Positions 21,601-32,918 of a stretch of DNA of 64,000 bases are shown one piece after another (within the stretch, counting starts at the first letter, position 1; each line of letters opens with the position of its first letter). The notes under the pieces are model-generated. The model had not been told where the DNA came from. It was given only the letters and a program-made list of their open reading frames with translations, and searched no databases. The DNA is from Papilionanthe hookeriana x Papilionanthe teres (Eukaryota; Streptophyta; Magnoliopsida; Asparagales; Orchidaceae): the NCBI GenBank assembly GCA_022702705.1, contig CM040428.1, forward strand, positions 98,591,805-98,655,804, written 5' to 3'. The position numbers and the translations under genes are program-made.

Positions 21601-23349
21601 CCATGGCTTGATTTTGGGCTGAGGAGGTCGGGTGGGTCGTGCTCACATGTGTGGTGAAGTCCACATCAATTTTGTTTAAGTTAATTTTGGGTTAGGGTGA
21701 GACATTAAAAGGGTTAAAAAGGTTTAGTGAGAGCTTAGAAAAGGTCCCCCTCCCCTTGCCATTAATAGCTTGGTGAAAAGTCAAACCATCCATGGCTTCA
21801 TGTGGCTTATACATGGCTTCATGGCTCACATTTGGCTTGCCAAGAGTTTGGTCAATTTTCATGGAAAAGGGTTTTAGGAATTTTTGGAAATTTTGGGGTT
21901 ATTTGATGTGATTTGCCATAATACCATTTTGTTTGATTTTCATGATGGATTTAGCACTTAGGGAGTGATATTAATTGAGTGAGGATGAGATGAGATTGTA
22001 ATGTGGGCTTTAGGATGGATTTGGTCTTTTAAAATTTGGTAAAGGTGGGCTTTTAAAATGGTTTAAGGGAATGGGCTTTTATATTTCAAAATGGGCTTTT
22101 GGGATGAAAGTTTTGTGAAGTACCATGTCAAATAAATGTTTCAATTGGTTTAGGCATGTGTCATGAGTGGTTTGAAACAGATTTGAGGTGGTTTGGGTTT
22201 GAATTGGGTTGAATTTGGGCTTTTTGGTAAAGTGGCCAATAGTAGTCCAAATTGAGTTAACTTGGGCTAATGTTGGGCTAATGTTGAAATTGGTGTAAAA
22301 TTAATGTTGAGAAATGTTTGTAGGGCTGTTTCAAAGAGGTTTCAACTTTGGTTGGGTTTGGATTTTGGGGTTTGGGCCTATTTGGGTTAAGACTGGGTTT
22401 AGGTCAGAATTGGGCTTTTTGGTTTTAGGTTGAATTTGAGTGGGGTTTGGATCCAAATTTTGGGCAAATTATGTTAGAGTTTTGTTTGTGGGGATGTTAG
22501 GGAAGGTTTAGAAAATATTTGGGGTTAATTGGAGTTGAATTGGGTTAGATTTGGGCTAAGTTTGGGTCATGGGTCCAAATTGGGCTTTAAGGTCAAAAGT
22601 GAAACTGGATTCAAATGTCAATCAAATTGGCCTTGGATTTGGTCTAGATTAGTGTTGGGGATGTTGAATTGAAGTTTAGAATTTAATTGGACCAGAATTT
22701 GGGTCAATTGGGTAGGTTTGGTTTGACATTGGGTTCACTTTGGGTTAAAATGGGTCAAATTGGGGATTTTGACAAAAGTGGGGTAAATTGACAAAATTGG
22801 CCCATGGTGTAGTTGAACAAAATGAAATTGGGAATATTTGGGATTTTTTGGAATTTTCTGGGAATTTTATGAATTTTTTGGATTTTTGGGTCAAGAGGGG
22901 CATTTTGGGTATTTGGAGGGTATTGGGGGTATTTTTGGAATTTTTGGTATATTTGGCTATGGATTATCAATTTGAGTGATGTGGGAATGTTTGGGATTGG
23001 TTTTGAGGAATTTTGGGTGATTTGGAGATTTTGAAAAATTTGGGTAATTTCAAAGGTTTTGGGTAGGCTAGGCGGGTGTAGGGTCCCCGGGGTAAAAAAT
23101 TAAAATTTGGAAAATTGAAGATTGGGTAATTGTAAGTGGAATGAAATCATTTTAGTTGAGCCATGAAGCCATATCAAGCCCACATGAGCCATGAAGGGAC
23201 TCATTTGAATGGTGGGTCAAAGGAAAAGTTGAATTTCTAAATGGTGGGTCCCAATTCTAATCCTCTAGGATAGTCAAAGGAAAAGCCTAAGGCTAGATCC
23301 TAAGTACTAAAAAGAAGAAGAGAAGACCTCCTCAAAAATGAGGTCAACA

Positions 23350-24702
23350 GCAGTGCTTTGCAAGATCTGCTTTGTTCCCTTTCAGCACCAACACTAACCC
23401 AACTGGTAGAGGGATTTCAACCGAACCTTGAAATTCCCCTTGTCTGACAATCCAAATTTCTTAACCAAACAAAATATTACTTTCACTTCTAAGTGAGACT
23501 GTGCAGAAAGACCTCACAAAGTCATGGTGGTCGATATGAGGCGGGATACAATCCCCATCCTCATAGATATTTATAATGCAGTTGTTGGGAATACATTCTT
23601 CAGGCAGCACGTGCCACTTGACCATCCTCTTTATCATCTTCTTTATTTGCGGTGGAATCCGATCCACCTTATCGTGTTGTAGATACCCTAAGAGATTATC
23701 TTGTCAGTACTTGATGAAGTTGTAGCAGCACCCACACTGAATGGTGACTCTTCCTTTTCTTGTTTTTCATTTGGTTGGTTCTGTATACGTCCTTTCTTTC
23801 AGTCGGCCTACTTTGCCCAAGTCCTGAAGAGCAAAGACAAAATCCAAAATCTTTTGTTGATCATTCCTTGAAAACACGTTCGTGTATAGCTCGATACCCT
23901 CCACGATGTTGACCAATCTTCCTTGTATTTTTTCTTAATGTTGGAAATCTTTATTCCTTACCCTCACAATTTTTGCGATTATGTAGTTTGGAACTCCTCG
24001 CTGCGGTGGTGATAGAACAAACTGTGGCACGTATGGCTCCACCTCAAGCTGCTCCCTGCTTCTAAGTAACAACTAGGCTACTGTGTATGCCTCAAATATG
24101 TAGTACTTTTCCAACTGTAGAACATGGCACTGCGGGGATTCTGAAAATGCCCCTGTGACTGAAGGCTGTCGAGGTAGACTCGAGTTACAAGTCGTGCACT
24201 CGGTAAAGATTTCTTCCATCGGATCCCATGTCGGTGCGGAGTCCTCAGCAGTCTCTGGCTCAGTATCTTTTCGTGCCACGCTGTCATCAGTCTCTTTCAT
24301 TTATAGGTCATAAAATTCTTTTGGAATAGGGGATAGCTTCGTAGCCAACTCTTGAGCCTGTCTCCTCTCCATCCTATCTAGGAGGTGACGCTTGCAGTGA
24401 TTTGCATTTCTTCTTTTTGTACGAGCCAACTGTGTGTCTAGAACTCTCTCAGCTGTTGCGGCAACAAGATCACCCTATGGAGTAGTGATCATGGATGGAA
24501 TTTGACTGTTTCTCCTAGTGAGGAGGTGTGAGTTAACAAAACATCCAGTACCTCCATGTCCTAATGTCTGTCCAGTCTCTCTGCGACCACTTTTCATCCT
24601 TTATCTCAAATTTGCAGCCCTCTTGTATGTTTTCTCTCTCTTTAGAGTGCAAGATCCAAGCCATCTTTGAAAGAAAATGCCAACTCGCAACCTGGCACTT
24701 CT
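23350..24702 (-). pseudogene. AlkB-like 2OG-Fe(II) dioxygenase ORF of Tat-2, cut by Tat-1
   Basis: Homologue of the Tat-1 AlkB ORF. Reading minus, about 24702 starts with ELAFSFKDGLDLAL, then a degenerate leader. 24300-24073 is open and acidic (MKETDDSVARKDTEPETAED). The domain follows with EPYVPQFVL, VEGIELYTNVFS, GKVGRLKERTYTEP, GRVTIQCGCCYNF, WHVLPEECIPNNCIINIYED and GDCIPPHIDHHDFVRSF (His 23536-23538, Asp 23530-23532). Next come SESNILFG, a TAA, and EIPLPVG, ending exactly at ADLAKHC with the distal His at 23353-23355. The Tat-1 LTR begins right after the Cys codon, removing the C-terminal Arg block. Stops occur near 24070, 23940, 23770 and 23460. This copy keeps the Cys that Tat-1 lost to TGA, so the two decayed independently. 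Confidence 0.88.
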
Positions 24703-24904
24703 TGAATAAGAAAATAAGGTGAAATGTCAGTGGCTAGCATTTTGTACGAACAAGAACAATAACAAGCTTTTTATTAATGATTTTACATTTTTACATGATT
24801 AGCTAGATGCCATTACCTTATTTAATACCATTTTATAAGATTTAAAATTAGAAATTTAGCAAGTGTAATTTATTTTGTGATAAATTTAAATTTATTCCAT
24901 TTGA
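24703..24904 (-). other. Tat-2 spacer between pol and AlkB ORF
   Basis: AT-rich spacer, equivalent to 7035-7329 of Tat-1. No ORF is supported. Confidence 0.4.
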
Positions 24905-25673
24905 CTTTATTTTATTACAAGGTTCGGACCCAGTCACATGCACTTGGTCATATGGCTATATCGAAATGAGTATCCTTCTTCAAATTTATCATGTCAAGTA
25001 ATAATTCTTTAAATATCATTCATTTATTGGCAAAATGGGTCGATCTCCCTAAGAATCCACTAGTTAGCCTGACTCGCCGGAGAAAACTTGCTCCACCACA
25101 AATGGCCCTTCTTCGGTCAACTCAAATTTTCCACCTATCTTGTGGTGTGCAAGGATAGACCTTCTATGAATGAGCACAAGGTCACAAACCTTAAATGAGC
25201 TTGGGTGGACTAATTTATCGTGGGCTTGAATCATTTTTGCTTGATAAAGTTCCAAATTCTGTTGAGCGAGCAATCTCTTCCCATCGTGGCTTTCTAATTC
25301 TTCCAGTCGTAACTTGGCATTCTCTTCTTTTATAATTTTGTTAGCGATGGTGAACCTGAGCGATGGAAGCTGAACCTTAGCGGAAGAACTACCTCGGACC
25401 CGTACACGATTGCGTAAGGTGTAGACTGTGTCAGCGTTCTGACGGTCGTCCTGTAGGCCCACAAAGCTTCCAGTAACTTCTCGTGCCATCCTCTTTTGTT
25501 GTCGTTGAGCATTTTCTTTCAGATCTTCACGAGCATCATGTTGAAGGCTTTTGTCAAGCCATTTACTTTCAAGTAGTAGAGTGAGAATATCTCCAATCTA
25601 TCCCGTGTCTTCTGGCGTTATTGTTGATCTTGGTGCTCTTGAAGACGGACCTATTATTAGAGTTGATCGTGCA
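24905..25673 (-). pseudogene. integrase C-terminal part of Tat-2
   Basis: 25673-25490 is readable as decayed catalytic core. INSNNRSVFKST stands where Tat-1 has a SDNGS-type motif, so the catalytic Asp is changed. It is followed by GLTKAFNMMLVKI and a stop. 25489-25064 is open and gives LRLEELESHDGKRLLAQQ, MIQAHDKLVHPSSFKVCDLV and GGKFELTEEGPFVVEQV, the chromodomain-free C-terminal barrel. The core is cut at 25674 by the Athila-1 LTR. Confidence 0.82.
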
Positions 25674-27385
25674 TGGTACACGATACATATAAATTATATA
25701 GTATTTTATGCACATTTTTATACCTATTTTTGATGATATTGCACTTTAATGGAAGGTATTTTTATGTTTTTCTTGTAAGTATGATTAAAATGATTGATTA
25801 TGATGAAAGGAACAAAAATGATCAAATTTGGAGAAAAAATATGAAGTGTGTAAATTTGGCTGATGGCGTCTAAGCGCCGATGGCTGATGCATGGCTGCGA
25901 CAATTAACCTGTGCAATACAAATTAATTTTATGGCAAATTTCAAGGGGCGTTTGAAGAAAACTTTGGTTTAAACTTTCATAACTTCCTATTGGTGCCAAA
26001 ATTCATTTAAAATTTGAATGGATGGATGCATCTTTTGGTAGATTCATTGAATCTGAACATAATTTTAAGAGATACCAAAGTAACCTTTGGAGAATTATTT
26101 AAATGAAGATTTAAGATCAGATAGGAGAAGAGTTTTGAAAGGAAAATTTAGCGGTAGAAATTAGAGAAAAGCATGAATTGGTTGAAGGGAAAGAGGAAGA
26201 AAGAGTGCCTTCTTCTCACCATATTTTCTTTACTTTTCCACTTTACTTTATCATAGTTTTTTTTTAGAATTTTGAAGAGTCAATCTTCAGAGTTGGGCGC
26301 CAATCTCTAAGGAGTTATGTAGTGGAAGGTAAAGTTTCAGAGGATCTTCAAGAGTCTTGAGGATAGGAATTTCAGATAAGTTTTTATCTTTGTTTTTACA
26401 TTTGGTTTTTAAGTAAGACTTGTTGTGTTTTCACTAAGATTTCTACCTTCAAATAAAATTGTGTTTGTATTTTCTCTATGAGATCTAAGTAGTTTTCTTT
26501 GTATTTTTCCTTTTAAATGAGAAAGTAATTAAATTATCGAAAGAAGTTGTGTGAAGTATAGGTGTTTAATGTTGGAAGAAGTTGTGATGATTCACTACCT
26601 TGCACTTCAGTTAAGTCTTGATTTGGTCAATTGAGATGTTAAAATTTGTTGTGAGAACATGTAAGAACCTATGTGGTATTGTTTCAATCAACAATTGGAG
26701 AGAATCACATGAAATTGTATGGGTGAGAATTGTAATCCATACGGTTGAGTACAAATAAATCAAGAGATATACTTTTTAATGGGGAGTAAAATTAGAGAAT
26801 TTTAGAATGACAGGCTAAAGCCCCCAATTTTGTTTGATGTTTTAAATTTTGTTATGAGATGTTAGCCCCTAGGTGGAGGGAACTCTAGAGTGACAGCTAG
26901 TATCTTCCCTACCTAACCCATCTTCAAGATTTCAAAACTTTAGATTAACATATGTTCTTTATAGAACCAAGTAAGGTTAAAGTATATAATTGCTCCTTTT
27001 TGGCACAGCACATTTAGATACTTCCACAATGAAATTCATTAATTATAACTGATTCATTGAAAGAGGAAAAAGATATTTCATTCTCATTTGCTCTCATATA
27101 GTTTTATAGTCTTGTTGATTTTAGTTTCTTGTTTTACTTTTTCTTAAAATAAAATATTAAAAACAAATTTAAAACTTTCTATCTTAAAACATACTTTATA
27201 AAATCATTTTAAAAAGTAAAAATTTATTTTTCTTCTTTCTTTAAAATTTTATACATTTTCCTATGGGTTCGATATCTCGGGGCTTAATCAGAAAGTCCTA
27301 TATTACTTAATAAATGAGACACATACTTGCGTAGAATCCCATATTATAATATAATAAAAGTTGATTTCTTACTTACTTCGGAATC
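25674..27385 (+). repeat. 5' LTR of Athila-1
   Basis: The start matches Athila-type LTR beginnings elsewhere in the window (TGATACACCTAAAATATATAG at 54439 and its inverse near 55045). It has the shared ATTGCACTTTAATGGAAGGTATTTT block near the start, and CGGGGCTTAATCAGAAAGTCC with ACTTGCGTAGAATCCC near the end. The inner boundary is approximate because two PBS-like sites follow. It also contains GGCGTCTAAGCGCC, a degraded form of the palindrome found in other copies. Confidence 0.75.
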
Positions 27386-27494
27386 AAGTTTTTGGCCTCA
27401 TTGCAAAGAAAGAGATATCATTGAGAAGAAATATAAAGTGTAAAATGTAAGTATAAATATTCGGGGATCAAGTTTTTGGCATTATTGCTGGGGA
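27386..27494 (+). other. two PBS-like sites of Athila-1
   Basis: ATCAAGTTTTTGG occurs twice, followed by CCTCATTGC (TGG at 27393) and CATTATTGCTGGGGA (TGG at 27477). Only the second keeps most of the Athila PBS. The sites are 84 bp apart. Confidence 0.65.
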
Positions 27495-27597
27495 AGTTAA
27501 TTAAAATATCATTTAAATAAAAATTAAGAAAAATTAAAATTTTTACTTTTCCTTATTTTGTTAGTGTGTTTTATTTTATTTTGATTTATTTTTGTGT

Positions 27598-29230
27598 ATG
27601 TGTAGTTCAGGTTCTGAGGGACTTGGCCTTAAGATTCTGAATTAGAGAGAATTATCAGAAATATTAAAAAAATTAAAAATACAGAAAAAAGATAAAAATA
27701 TTTAAGAAATGGCGAATCAAGAAAATTAGAATGTTGAAATTCATCAAGAATTTAGACCTTTAAGATATTATGCTAACCTTATAGTGGATGAACTTCATGG
27801 TAGTATTCAACACCCTGTTGTAGCTGCTAATTTATTTGAACTTAAACCAGCTATTATCCAAATGATATCTAATAATCTGTTTGGGGGAGCACCAACTGAA
27901 GATTCTAATTTACATCTTGCCAATTTTATAGAGTTGTGTGCTACTTTTAAATAAGATGGAGCTTCGGAGGAGGCTATTAGACTTAGACTTTTTCCCTTCT
28001 CACTAAGGGATTAGGCTAAGATTTTGTTAAATTCGTTAGCACCTGGATCTATCATAACTTGGGGTGATTTAGCGTAAAAATTCCTTGTTAAGTATTTTCC
28101 ACCATTAAAAACTGCGAAGCTTAAGAATGTTATTACATCATTTTGTCAGTTTGAAGGTAAATCTATATATGAAGCATTGGAATGATTTAAAGATCTCCTA
28201 AGAATGTGTCCACATCATTCGATACCATATTGGTTAATAATGCAAACTTTGTACAATGGATTAGTTGGATCTCTTAGATCTATTATCGATGTCGCTGCTA
28301 GTGGTTCATTGATGTCTAAACAGTTTTTTTATGCTTATACTTTAATTGAAGAAATGTATACTAATAATTTTCAAGGGCCTTCTCAAATGTTAAATCCTCA
28401 AAAGATAGCCAACATTCATGAAAATGATGATTTTACGATACTAGCAAATCATGTTGCTCCAATTTCAAGGGAGATAGACCAATCTGGAATGAATTTTTCT
28501 CAGTCAATTTCCATGCTGCAAAAAAATTCATTAGGCTAAATGGTTGATTCTCAAACTTAATCAGAAACTTTGAATGCCATAAGTAAGCCTAATAACTCAT
28601 AATCCAATTATTATAACCCAAGTTAGAAAAACCATCCAAACTTTAACTGGAATATCAATAATCAAGGTGGTAGTAATCAACAATGGGGAACAACCAAGTA
28701 AACCCAATGGGGAACTGGAAAAACCAAGAGAATAATAATTATAGACCAACTTATCCTCCAGGTTTTAACAATTCTTCACAATTTAAGGAAAAGAAGTTGA
28801 CTATTTAAGAACTGATGTTACAAATGGGAAATCAATTGCAAAGTCAAAGAGCTACAATAAGAAATATTGAGAATCAATTGGGACAAATTGTCAATTCATT
28901 AAGTAATAGATCCCAAGAAACACTTCCTAGTAATACAGACGTAAATAGAATAAAGAGCAAGTAAAAGCAGCTCAACTGAGAAGTGGAAGAGCATTGGAAG
29001 GTAGAGTTCAAAAAGAGATTGAAGTGGAGAAAGAAGAGATTGAAGAACCAAAAGAGGACGCTTCGAAAGGTTTGGAAAGACCCATTTCTCCACCTAAGAT
29101 TGATTTAGAAAAGCCACCACCTCCATTTTTTCAGAGACTTCGACAATTAAAGTTGGATAAGCAATTTTCAAAGTTCTTAGAATATTTAAGAATCTTACAA
29201 TTAACATTCCATTTATTGAAGCCTTAGAAC
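27598..29230 (+). pseudogene. gag of Athila-1
   Basis: Starts at ATG 27598 (CSSGSEGLGL). Athila gag motifs follow with many stops: VDELHGSIQHPVVAAN, FELKPAIIQM, NLHLANFIELCATFK then TAA, LRLFPFSL, KYFPPLKTAKLKN, and CPHHSIPYWLIMQTLYNGL in the open stretch 28204-28539. Its C-terminal part includes NYRPTYPPGF, an IENQLGQ-type motif, QLRSGRALEG and PPPFFQRLRQLKLDKQF (28899-29227). It would encode the capsid protein but cannot now be translated. Confidence 0.85.
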
Positions 29231-29570
29231 AAATTCCAAGCTATGTGAAACTTATGAAGGATATTCTCAACAGAAAAAAGAAGTTTAAAGATAATGAAAC
29301 TGTTGCACTTAGTGAGGAGTGCAGTACAATAATTCAAAAAAAGCTTCCTAAAAAGCTTAAAGATCCTATTGTTTCACAATTTTATGTGCAATTGGAGACA
29401 AATTTTATGGAAAAGCTTTATGGGATTTGGGTGCAAGCATTAACCATATGCCATTATCTATATTCAAAAGATTGGGATTAGGAGAAATAGCCCCGACGAA
29501 TGTAACTCTGCAATTAGCAGATTGTTCGATCACCAATGTTAATGGAGTTATAAAAGATTTACATTGACCA
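29231..29570 (+). pseudogene. protease N-terminal fragment of Athila-1
   Basis: 29245-29481 reads KLMKDILNRKKKF, ALSEECSTIIQKKLPKKLKD, the usual junction of gag and protease in this family. It is followed in another frame by LWDLGASINHM, with the active-site D-L-G, and LGEIAPTNVTLQLAD. The match stops near 29560. RT and integrase are absent. Confidence 0.78.
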
Positions 29571-30143
29571 AAACGGTCTAGATGTCCCAACAAAATTGTC
29601 AATTTATTGTCAAAGAAATTTCATTTTGAAAAGAAGATGGATCACATATTCCATTAAAAGAGGTCTCATACTGCTTTTTAAAGATATCAAATGTCAGTAT
29701 TGTCGATTTTGAGAAGGACTATTGTATGACTTATATCCTTTCTCAATGAAAAAGCTATAGGAATGCCATATTTTCATGTCAGGAAGGGACTTAGATCCAA
29801 TAGATGAAGAGAGAGAAGATGTTATATCATCTCTCAGAAAAGTCAAATGTCGATATGTCAGTTTTGAGAGGGAATGCTATATGACTTATAACCTTTCTCA
29901 AAGAAAGAGCTATTAGAATGCTATATTTTTGTGTCAGGAAGGGACTTATATGTAATAGCTAAAGAGAGAGAATATGTCATATTATATCTCAGAAATGTCA
30001 AATGTCGATATGTCAGTTATGAGAAGAAATGTTATATGACTTATCCTTTCTCAAAGAAAGAGCTATTGGAATGCCAAACTTCCGTGACAGGAAGGGTCTT
30101 ATATCTTATAGCTTACGGTCATGTGTCAAGAACACATAAATAA
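29571..30143 (+). repeat. three tandem copies of an unidentified repeat of about 155 bp
   Basis: AAATGTC...TGTC recurs at 29689, 29847 and 29999. Each unit contains TATGACTTAT, CCTTTCTCAA, GAAAGAGCTATTGGAATGCC and CAGGAAGGGACTTA. Steps are 158 and 152 bp. The last copy sits in an open + frame (29931-30143) reading KCRYVSYEKKCYMTYPFSKK, and earlier copies give similar peptides with stops. The sequence does not match the Athila internal region seen in the other copies. I do not recognise it; it may be a captured or inserted sequence. Confidence 0.75.
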
Positions 30144-30685
30144 AAGCGTAGCCGCTGGGTATTTGATCTTTACAAGTTAAAGGATAAATTTCATGTTAAT
30201 TATCATAAGTTTTTTATCATGTCATTCTTTTAATTTAAAGTGTTTGTTTTGGCATTTTTGGACCGGTCGATGTATTATTGACACCTTAGGAATATCTTAC
30301 AAGATTTTATTTCATTTTCGATGCTAATGTACATAGATGGTAGAAGTCAACAGTACATCATATATTACACAACATACACTGCAAACTATTTACATATCAT
30401 CATATCAGGAGCTTTTTGATTGTTTTTTTTATCATTTTCATTACCCTGGATACTGCTAAACCTACCACAAATATCTAACACTCGAAGACATTGTTTGTCA
30501 AGTATGTCGTAGGTGTTTGAATGTTTAAAGGGTCAAGGTAGTTCCGAAGGTTGTAGTCCTTCAAGTTCTATTATTTGCTAATATCGATCACGATGTTTTT
30601 CAGGATGCATTCTTTGCAACGTTATCGAAAAAAGTTGCAGACTAACACTCGGTATGCAATTCTTAGAAACATCAGCTCTGCTATC
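30144..30685. other. unassigned sequence before Athila-2
   Basis: AT-rich, with no ORF or retroelement motif that I recognise. It may be the far end of whatever carries the 155-bp repeats. Confidence 0.3.
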
Positions 30686-31478
30686 TGATCCAACTAAAAA
30701 TTACCTATTTTTAGTGTAGATTTCATTCTCACTTTTTGCACATTTTTTATGATATACACTTTAAATGGATGTATTTTGAATATTTTTGTCTTCAAGTATA
30801 AAAATATATGATTTTATAGAGATGAGACAAAAATAATGTAATTTGGAGACAAAATGAGCAAAGAAGAAAATTCTGACCTAGTACATATCAATGTATTTTT
30901 CTATACTTAATCTATTTTACATTTCTCACATGTTTTTGAATGAATAAAACTTTTGAGAAAGGTTATTTTTATGTCTATCTTGTAGGTGAAGATGTTAACG
31001 CATCGCAACTGAAATGGGCGAAACGGAGTTGAAACGGAGCCAAACGGAACAAAACAGTGGAGCTGCGCACAGGGTGGCGCCTAGGCGCCAAACCCGGCTC
31101 CTAGGCGCTAGTGACGATGAGAAAATGGTTCCTAGGCGCTGAATCAAGGCCTAGGCACCAGAACCCATCTAGGGACGAGTATGGACGATTATGGACGGTT
31201 ATTGGATGGTTTTCGGTGGTTCCAAAGCATTCTAGAAGACTGGAAGTTGCTTCTAATATATAGGACATGTGATACAATGAATCTAGACACGGGAAAACAG
31301 TTTAAATCACGAAGAGGCGCTACCCAAAGTGAAGGGGTGCAACTTTTTTTGCACGGAGTCTGTCGGCTAGGTGCCAGAACTTGGCACCTAAGCACCAGAG
31401 TCGGTTTCTAGAAGATTCAATGAATGTGGACGAATTTTGAAGAGGTCCCTTAAGCAACCCTTGGTCATTTTTAAAAAT

Positions 31479-31488
31479 CTATAAATAG
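31479..31488 (+). promoter_or_regulatory. TATA box of Athila-2 LTR
   Basis: CTATAAATAG, in the same context as the TATA of Athila-3 (33998) and the degenerate CCTATTAATAG of Athila-4 (57374). All three follow a conserved GAAGAGGT-CCTTAAG-AACCC sequence by about 30 bp, which supports a real promoter. Confidence 0.75.
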
Positions 31489-31514
31489 GGACCAATTCTA
31501 CGGCAAGGGGGTAC

Positions 31515-31560
31515 GCTCTCTCTCTCACTCTCTCTCTCTATCTCTCTCTCTTTCTTCTCC
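31515..31560 (+). repeat. CT microsatellite
   Basis: Interrupted CTCTCT run about 30-70 bp after the TATA box, in the probable R/U5 start of the LTR. The equivalents in the other LTRs are not expanded. Confidence 0.85.
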
Positions 31561-32918
31561 CTTAGTCATCTTAGAGTCATTTTAGATTCATGAATATGTA
31601 TATTTCTACATCTTATGGAGAGATTGGTGAGGGATTTTGAAATATTTATGTAAGGAATGTACGAGTGGCGCATGAATTGGTGGGAGACATTGATGGAGAG
31701 ATCTTCTTCTTTCTTTCAGAGGGAAAAAGCTAAGTATTGTGTACTTCATTCTTTTGTAATTGTTGTAAACACTTTCTAGTGGATTTTTTTTTTAAACCGA
31801 GTTTTCAGTTGTGATTTGTCCATGCTTCGTATGTGATTTTCTTTACTCTTTCTTTTTAATATGAAGTAGTGGCATGTGTATGAAAATTATTTTTATAAAA
31901 TGATCTATTAAATGTTTCTAGGTGACAGATAGTTGCATAAATATAATAGAATACTAATGAAATAAGTTACTTGTTGGAACTTAATTTATTAAATAATTCT
32001 ATTAATTCTTTTACTTCTTATGCCATTATTTTCATTTACTTTTGTTTTGTAATGAAATAGATGCATGTTTAGGAATTACGATTTGCTTAGATATTCTCTT
32101 ATTAAATTATGGTGATGATATTCAAACCGGATCTTCATTTACTTTACAAAGTGATCACTAGTATTGTTAAAACCTGTTGAAGAACTCTAAGACCTATCCG
32201 GAGATGAGTTCTTAACTAGTAGATATCACATGAATCCTTGGGTAATCGAAGGCTTTATGTGGGTTATTCAAGGTGAAGTGCAAATAAATAGGAAGATATT
32301 ATTTATTGGGCGTAGAATTAATTAGTTTTTAGAGTGATAGACTAAATTCTAATAATTTGGTTTATAAAAAGGGAACGGGTCACTAGTAGGGTCAACCATA
32401 GCCACCCCTAGACATCTAGAAGTGTGAGCCTAGATTAACCCATTCTACTAATAATACATCATGAACCAATCTATAGATTAGCCAATGTTCTTTATACTAT
32501 CGAGCGAAGGTAAAGAATAGGATTGCTTCTATTTGGCACTACTACATAAAATTCTAAGCATCTCTTTCCTACACATTATTTATGTAATTGTAAGAGAAAG
32601 GTAGTTTTTAACATCTCGAAATTCTCCAAACCAATTTATCCATAAGTTATCTTTTTATTTAAGAATTTTTTTTTAAGACTAGTTTTTACAAAACCCATTT
32701 TAATCGGCATTCCAAATTTAGGTCTTATAGAAATAGACTGGAATTACCCTAAAGAATTTCTTACCTCGCTTCTTTGTGGGATCGATACTGGGGTTATAAA
32801 AGAAAACCATTTATTACTTGAAACGATACGTATACTTGCGTAGTACCCCTAGTGTGTAAAATATTTTCTAAAATTTTACAACATTCTAATTTTATACACC
32901 AGCCGCTATTTATAAATT

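Larger units (their letters stand above)
1..23349 (-). mobile_element. Tat-1: Tat/Ogre-like Ty3/gypsy element carrying an AlkB ORF (left end outside window)
   Basis: The limits come from two matching LTR copies, 1-3402 and 16172-23349, that flank a minus-strand internal region of about 12.8 kb. In the element's direction the order is 5' LTR, PBS (16149-16166), ORF1, gag, protease, RT, RNase H, aRNase H, integrase, AlkB ORF, tandem repeats, PPT, 3' LTR. The long LTRs, the ORF before gag, the second RNase H and the 3' UTR repeats are hallmarks of the Tat/Ogre lineage. If the 3' LTR is full length, the element would be about 27 kb. Its 5' LTR abuts the AlkB gene of a second Tat element at 23350, so it is nested. 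The target-site duplication cannot be checked because the other end lies outside the window. The coding regions have stops and frameshifts, so this copy is not autonomous. Confidence 0.9.
16172..23349 (-). repeat. 5' LTR of Tat-1 (about 7.2 kb)
   Basis: The outer end, TGTTGACCTCA in the element's direction, is shared with copies ending at 3402 and 49799. The inner end is placed by alignment of TCGGCATAT with the solo LTR at 42449 and by the adjacent PBS. The terminal CA appears mutated to AA. The length is about 7178 bp, very long for a plant LTR. It contains a low-complexity AATTT block (18240-18600) and a G/T-rich block (about 21480-23100 on +). It lacks the roughly 300-bp segment present at 2974-3270. 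No gene is supported inside it. Confidence 0.9.
23350..25673 (-). mobile_element. Tat-2: second AlkB-bearing Tat element, fragment
   Basis: Minus-strand sequence homologous to the Tat-1 AlkB/integrase region but clearly diverged. On the left it is cut inside its AlkB gene by the 5' LTR of Tat-1 at 23350. On the right it is cut inside its integrase by an Athila LTR at 25674. The first bases after the Tat-1 LTR, 23350-23354 (GCAGT), should be the target-site duplication, repeated beyond the left window edge. It is older than Tat-1 because Tat-1 inserted into it. Confidence 0.85.
25674..29570 (+). mobile_element. Athila-1: decayed, 3'-truncated Athila-like element
   Basis: 5' LTR from 25674 (TGGTACACGATACA), a PBS pair, gag and the start of the protease, all + strand. 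It ends abruptly around 29570, before any RT, where an unrelated repeat begins. It inserted into the Tat-2 integrase; the five bases before the LTR are GTGCA. The other end is not seen. Confidence 0.75.
30686..32915 (+). repeat. 5' LTR of Athila-2
   Basis: Begins TGATCCAACTAAAAA. About 390 bp in it has a perfect TGGCGCCTAGGCGCCA palindrome (31075-31090) with three degenerate relatives. Then come a TATA box, a CT microsatellite (31515-31560), and the shared GGTTTATA...GGGTCACTAGTAGGG block near 32360. The inner end is approximate, at ACACCAGCCGCTATTTATAA. Confidence 0.8.

Noticed and set aside
1..25673. Tandem array of two Tat elements sharing one LTR
   Set aside because: The Tat-2 side of the LTR ends inside the AlkB coding sequence, not at a PPT or PBS, so Tat-1 is nested in Tat-2 and they do not share an LTR.
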